The position numbers and the translations under genes are program-made. A DNA stretch of 64,000 bases from positions 31,289,502 to 31,353,501 of the forward strand of contig NC_059477.1 of assembly GCF_018139145.2 (NCBI RefSeq), given 5' to 3'. The notes beneath the pieces were generated by a model, which was given only the letters and a program-made list of their open reading frames with translations, searched no databases and was not told the DNA's origin. The DNA is from Gymnogyps californianus (Eukaryota; Chordata; Aves; Accipitriformes; Cathartidae). The first letter of the stretch is position 1. Each line of letters opens with the position of its first letter. Positions 61,133 to 64,000 of this stretch are shown in pieces.

Positions 61133-64000
61133 GTATCGACAATGATTTTAATTCCTATTATTTATAATTGGTATTGCAGGCAAATATTTGCAGTCTTAAA
61201 TCAACTATATTATAACCTGGTTTGGTATCATTAGTAATACAGTCGTTTTAACAAGACCAAAAAAAAAAGGTTTAGAAAACCTATTGAATCTGAAATATCT
61301 TTACCAGCTTTGAATAACTTCATAAAAAGATTAAAAACTAACAAAACCCAATAATAAGAACCCAGAATATACATTTAAAATTGATTTTGGGACAGAGTGT
61401 TTTTCTGTTTTGAGTGTTTTGGAATGAGAAATAAACCAAGAAAAGTCAGATGAATGGGAGTAGCATTGTGTGTAAGAAACAGTGACATATCTGGGAATTT
61501 AGGGGTTTGAAACTTACATTCATTATTGGAAACACATGGTGCAGTTCAGACCAAAGTGACCCATAGTATTTTCAGCTATCTAAATCTATCCCTGCACTGT
61601 GCTGTCCTCTTTTTTGCACCTGCATGCAGGTTCAGGGAACTCTTCCAGTCCAAAATTAACTCAGCCCGTGCCTCAAAAAGACAGGAAAAAAACTGTTGGC
61701 AGGAGTGGGGGAAAATCTCAGAGGTCTACTCAAGCTGCCAGTGAGCTGTACCCTTAGTTGAAAATTAGCACTGCTTAGTGCTTAAAAATCTGCCCTTCAC
61801 CTTACTATCTGCACCAAAGGATTGATCCACCCATGATTCCAAGACCTTCAACAGAGTAATGAGTTACAGTAAAACTAAGCCATTGAGATTTTAAAAAATA
61901 TTTATTTATTGAAGAATTCTGTAAATGCTTTTTAAATAAAGTGCCATCTTTGTTATAGGCAAGTTTATGCATTATAGGAGAAATGAAAATTGGTTTTTTC
62001 CCATTTTTAATAAAGGTTTGGTGTGGAGAGTAGTATATAAAATACTGTTTTACTCAAATTAACTTTGAGTTTCAGTAAGTGTCCTTGGTGCATTGCATAT
62101 GTCACAACTATAAACTACAGTGGGTACAGCAAATTGAAATACATGATCAATTCAGGAGAAACACCATCTGGATGGATAGGTCAAATTTGTGATTTATCTT
62201 GAAATTTCAACTTTAAAAAAAAAATCTGCTTAAAACGTAATTTAATCGATAAACAAATCAAATTTCGTGGTGGCTATTGTCATACCAAATGACTACACTT
62301 TTCCATCAAATCTAAAATAAATGCAATAAAAGCTTGTTTCTTGTGCTTGCCTGCTTCATCACTACAAGCCTGCAGTAATGTAAATTCTTACAGTAAATCT
62401 ATCCTCTGAATTGATGCAACAAGCCAAACACATAAATGTCCCTTCGAGTCTATGCATAAGAATGAAGCGGAGAGGTTTCAAGAGGTGAAAGTCATTATGT
62501 ATGTACTCACCAATGATCCAAAACAAAACTGATGGAGCTCTGTCTCTGATTTTATTTTATTTTTTGTAAAGAACTCGGCATGCAACATAGGTTCTAGAAG
62601 AATTCTTACTTCTTTATAGCATGTAGGTGTATTATGGTGGTTTTTTTGGAAAGGTGATCCACTGTCAGGACATAAAAGTATGTAAGGTATTTGGGGTTTG
62701 ATATCAAGTATTCTAAACTAGCATCCCATGATAAAAATCTAGAGATTGGGTTGTTCTTTTCATGCAGTTATCATTTCTTTTAAAATGGATGATTCCTTAG
62801 ATTGAGGTAAATTATATTTTAGAGTTTTGTGTCTGTGCTGTTCTTACATATGTCACTGTAAATGTTGAACCCTTTTCTATAAAACACAAGCTTGTTTTGA
62901 ATAGCAATGCCAGCAATATGGTGCATTCCTCAAAAAAAGCAATCTAAAGCATCAGGGCCTAACGTGCAGCCACCAAATAAGATCTCTTTTTTCTTCTGTG
63001 GCATAATGTTTAAACTTCATAGATAGGTGGGGGGGGTTCATATCAGCCTTTTCTCATTAAAGTTCGTATAAAATAGATGTAATGCGCCTGTTCGATTTAG
63101 ATCCTTGTACACAGAAAAGCAGTAGTATATCTTTATGAATTATGCCGTTACGGATGAAAACACACAAGCTATTTAAGCTAATTTATAGGACTTCATGCTA
63201 GATTATTCCTCAATGTAATGATGCAATATGATGATGACCTCTGCATTCCACAGTAATTGGGAGAAACGGTACATTTGAATTGATTTGGATAAACTTTTTT
63301 TTTTCTTCTTTTAATTAAAAGTTCGAGATGTAGAGTATATCAGAGTATAAATGTAGGAGGTCAAATGCAGGCCATTGGCTGGCAGCTTTGGGAAGTGATT
63401 TGAGGTAGCTGGTAAGGTGGAAGTCACTCTGCATACTCAGTGGACCAGTGTTGACAGTGGACTTCCAGGCAGTTATCCTCTGTGTGTTTTTGTAGAGCTG
63501 GAAGATGTGCAGAACAAAAGTAGCCATCATTGTGGGTTCTTTTAGGTTTTTTTTTCCTTTTTCTCTTTGGTTTTTTTCCTTTTTCTCTTTGGTTTTTTTC
63601 CTTTTTCTTTTTAGAAGAGGTCCATGTAATGCTTTGTATCCCAGAGCTACTTTGCAGGCATCACTGAACACCTGCTGCAAAGCAGGGATTGTTGTGTTAT
63701 TGAGGGCAACGGGGTTTAATGTTGCCAGAAGGTTAATAGGTTCCTCAAATTCTTCCTGTCTGGTGGCAAAGAGCACAAGTGTTAGGCTTGGTGGTGCTAC
63801 AGAGCCAGTGATGGATCTCAGTCCACCCTTTCAGACTTACTCAAATGCTGAGGCAGAGCAAGCAGGGTTCAAAACTGACTGTTATGGAAATGTGGGGGTG
63901 TACATTTGATCTTGCAAGGAGGTTTTCCCTTCCAACCAACTAGCTCCCATTTTGTGAGGGTCTTCCCCCTCCTCTCTTGCCCTGCCTCCAATGTGGTTCT
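61133..64000 (+). other. SLC49A4: SLC49A4 intron 7 (partial)
   Basis: Runs from the donor GTATCG to the window end. No exon matching the expected next residues (VTLYASCILLG in human) occurs, so exon 8 lies beyond 64000. The intron is AT-rich with a G run near 63028 and a 22-bp pyrimidine tandem repeat at 63.55 kb. Confidence 0.85.
63545..63612. repeat. 22-bp pyrimidine tandem repeat, three copies
   Basis: Three consecutive units of the form GG-T(7-9)-CC-T5-C-T-C-TTT: 63545-63568 (24 bp), 63569-63590 (22 bp) and 63591-63612 (22 bp, last unit one substitution). The repeat removes stop codons and generates long spurious open frames on both strands (63505-63909 plus, 63315-63776 minus). Confidence 0.92.

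Noticed and set aside
63315..63909. Overlapping long frames on both strands (153 and 134 codons)
   Set aside because: Produced by the stop-free 22-bp pyrimidine repeat; Phe-rich or Lys-rich low-complexity peptides.
1..64000. CR1 LINE 3' ends with tandem ATTCTRTG octamers, as expected in a bird
   Set aside because: I looked for the octamer array and the CCTTCCAACC-type 3' region on both strands and found no convincing copy. Short matches near 63.9 kb are too brief to call.
1..64000. tRNA, snoRNA, CRISPR or bacterial-type operon structures
   Set aside because: No cloverleaf, paired C/D boxes or regular repeat-spacer array was seen. The sequence is vertebrate nuclear DNA with one split gene.

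Overview
The window is nuclear DNA from a bird, most likely a neoavian (non-galliform) species. Three things point to this. The only clear protein-coding gene is a vertebrate SLC49A4 (DIRC2) ortholog with GT-AG introns. The main interspersed repeat is a solo LTR of a family I recognise from non-galliform bird genomes. Intron density and sizes are avian-like, and there are no mammalian L1 or Alu repeats. No database search was possible, so species and repeat family names rest on recognition.

Layout: bases 1-11069 carry no exon I can support and are probably intron 1 of HSPBAP1, running on the minus strand. Bases about 10.79-12.26 kb form a CpG island acting as a head-to-head promoter. It holds a likely HSPBAP1 first coding exon (minus, 11070-11106) and SLC49A4 exon 1 (plus, 11681-12052). 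From there SLC49A4 runs rightwards to the window end: exon 2 (32308-32401), exon 3 (44066-44334), exon 4 (49943-50072), exon 5 (55245-55353), exon 6 (55995-56062) and exon 7 (61005-61132). All junctions are GT-AG with consistent phases. The last part of the protein (about 90-100 residues by comparison with the human protein) lies beyond 64000.

SLC49A4 is a 12-TM major facilitator superfamily protein of the lysosomal membrane. The window encodes its N-terminal dileucine sorting signal and TM1 to about TM9. Exon 1 as given is out of frame by one base: the start codon with the sorting signal is in one frame and the first transmembrane helix in another. The break lies in a CCG/CCA/CAG triplet tract at about 11726-11757 and looks like a one-base deletion or assembly error.

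The introns hold a complete solo LTR (28459-29053, antisense, 5-bp target duplication), an (AC)21 microsatellite, one clear and one possible ancient MIR-type SINE, several A- or T-rich tracts and a 22-bp pyrimidine tandem repeat. Points worth following up are the exon 1 frameshift, a possible intronic polyadenylation site just after exon 3, an uncharacterised minus-strand terminal-exon-like ORF at 52.2-52.5 kb, and an upstream ORF overlapping the SLC49A4 start. I found no operon, CRISPR array, RNA gene or novel multi-gene system.
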